Notes under the pieces: generated by a model
Seen by the model: only the letters and a program-made list of their open reading frames with translations
What the model was told of the DNA's origin: nothing
The model's database searches: none
Part shown: positions 63,272 to 64,000 of the stretch, piece by piece
Layout of the letters: each line of letters begins with the position of its first letter
Position numbering within the stretch: position 1 is the first letter of the stretch
Source: an uncultured Latescibacterota bacterium
GTDB taxonomy: Bacteria > Latescibacterota > UBA2968
Assembly (NCBI GenBank): GCA_951812755.1
Contig: OX638329.1
Coordinates: forward strand, 5,154,522-5,218,521
Direction of reading: 5' to 3'
Length of the DNA stretch: 64,000 nucleotides
Program-made: the position numbers and the translations under genes

Positions 63272-63670
63272 TCAAGATGAATTGCTGGCATTCATAAGAT
63301 CTACTAGAAGATTTTCCCCCATTAGAAAAGTTTCACTGACCATATCTCCCAAGCTGTCTACACCTGAAGCTACGGTTTCGGCGATCTGATCATTAAGATC
63401 GGGTTTTATCGCAGTAGCAAGAGCATAAACTCCTGCTCCAATTGCAACCCCAGCTGCAATGCCAGGATGGCCTGTTGCAACAAGAACCTCTGCACCCGTT
63501 GCAGCAGCATAACAAACTGCGTAGGTTAGAAAATCACTTTCGAGATCTCCTCCTCCCTGTACATTCATCTGAGCCTGTTCAAGATATTCCTCTCGCACAG
63601 GCAATGGAGCACAGGTCAAAAAAGCATTTTGAGGGTCGGTTGTCGTACGATTTGCCAACGTTTGAGTCAT
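63272..63670 (-). CDS. Small glycine-zipper protein, candidate exported substrate
   Basis: A 132-aa protein. Residues 1-41 look like a leader ending in Gly39-Gly40-Gly41 (EYLEQAQMNVQGGG). Residues about 50-90 form a hydrophobic Gly/Ala-rich stretch (TYAVCYAAATGAEVLVATGH, then GIAAGVAIGAGVYALATAI) with small-xxx-small spacing typical of membrane-inserting peptides; the rest is acidic. The leader matches double-glycine leaders only in part (Leu30, Met35 and the glycines). Perfect GGAGG five bases before the ATG at 63670 implies strong translation. First gene of the export cluster within view; substrate status is inference. Confidence 0.6.
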   Translation of the reverse strand: MTQTLANRTTTDPQNAFLTCAPLPVREEYLEQAQMNVQGGGDLESDFLTYAVCYAAATGAEVLVATGHPGIAAGVAIGAGVYALATAIKPDLNDQIAETVASGVDSLGDMVSETFLMGENLLVDLMNASNSS

Positions 63671-63836
63671 AATATCCTCCGAAAAATAAGTGAATTGTAA
63701 CGTTCATCAAGTAATTTATTTTTGTACGTCGTATCAAACCAATTTCTCAGGATTTGATACAACTCATCTCGTCATTTCTCTCACCTCCTTTCTTCAATAT
63801 CTCAGCGAAGCACAGATAGCATCCCTTTGGCGCCTG

Positions 63837-64000
63837 TCAGGGAGCCGTGAGCATATCGCTGAAGTGTCGGATTTTGCGAAGCGTTTTGTAAGCTCTATCG
63901 CGTGTCTCACACAAGCCCAGCAGAGCAGCTTCGACTTCATTTGGATGTAAATGTTGCATCAAGTGAAGGCCCATGCCCTCAAGAAGGGACATATCCTGTC
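63837..64000 (-). CDS. Partial CDS, C-terminal end of an unknown protein
   Basis: A frame open from the right window edge to a TGA at 63837-63839, giving 53 or more codons. The translation (SLLEGMGLHLMQHLHPNEVE, then ALLGLCETRDRAYKTLRKIR) is leucine-rich and helical and looks coding. The start is outside the window or at an ATG near 63990. It precedes the export cluster on the same strand, 166 nt before the glycine-zipper gene. No family recognised. Confidence 0.4.
   Translation of the reverse strand, partial: QDMSLLEGMGLHLMQHLHPNEVEAALLGLCETRDRAYKTLRKIRHFSDMLTAP

Noticed and set aside
63690-63950. Plus-strand frame near the right edge
   Set aside because: Antisense to a more protein-like leftward frame and without a convincing start site.
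1-64000. tRNA, rRNA, CRISPR arrays and transposase genes
   Set aside because: None recognised by eye on either strand; a covariance-model scan could still find a tRNA I missed.

Overview
The window looks like a chromosomal stretch from an uncultured Gram-negative-type bacterium with a large catabolic repertoire. Three Cys-type sulfatases, a PhyH-type dioxygenase, aldo/keto reductases, sugar isomerase/epimerase and cupin proteins, two DUF6785-like membrane proteins, several amidohydrolases and a heparinase/pectate-lyase cluster are together typical of Latescibacterota- or Poribacteria-like genomes. That lineage call is inference from gene content only. Intergenic spaces are full of small dispersed repeats. 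I saw no tRNA, rRNA, CRISPR array or recognisable transposase.

Layout. 1-2950: a partial hydrolase and a DUF5990-like gene read left, diverging from a sulfatase and a PhyH dioxygenase. 3.1-5.0 kb: three small unknown genes and an arsC-like gene whose catalytic Cys codon is TGA, followed at the right distance by a SECIS-like hairpin, so a probable selenoprotein. 5.0-10.7 kb: HpcH/HpaI aldolase, aldo/keto reductase, sulfatase, atypical SDR, sugar isomerase, cupin. 10.9-21.2 kb: a DUF6785-like gene, then a leftward operon (DUF6785-like, D-aminoacylase-like, nagB, leuB-like, lactonase, sulfatase). 21.3-22.3 kb: a four-zinc-ribbon protein. 22.4-32.1 kb: an eight-gene rightward operon, probably for polyuronide or glycosaminoglycan breakdown, behind a strong sigma70-type promoter. 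32.3-43.1 kb: mixed metabolic genes, including crcB, creD-like, enolase superfamily, M20 peptidase, two hydroxyacid dehydrogenases, dCMP deaminase, a tandem GGDEF protein, a HEAT-like protein and DUF493. 43.2-47.3 kb: oadG-oadB-oadA with a convergent birA that probably biotinylates OadA. 47.5-48.3 kb: a two-gene STAS-like/membrane module. 48.6-54.3 kb: yejABEF peptide importer.

54.4-63.7 kb, all leftward, is the most unusual locus: a small glycine-zipper protein, a membrane protein, two CPBP intramembrane protease paralogues (one with every catalytic motif altered), an ABC exporter with two cNMP-binding domains and a C39 peptidase domain, a HlyD adaptor, a parvulin and a WecB-type epimerase. 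I read it as a peptide or small-protein maturation and secretion system. Its right part is clearly AT-richer than the rest of the window. The two strongest leads are the Sec-containing ArsC and this export locus.
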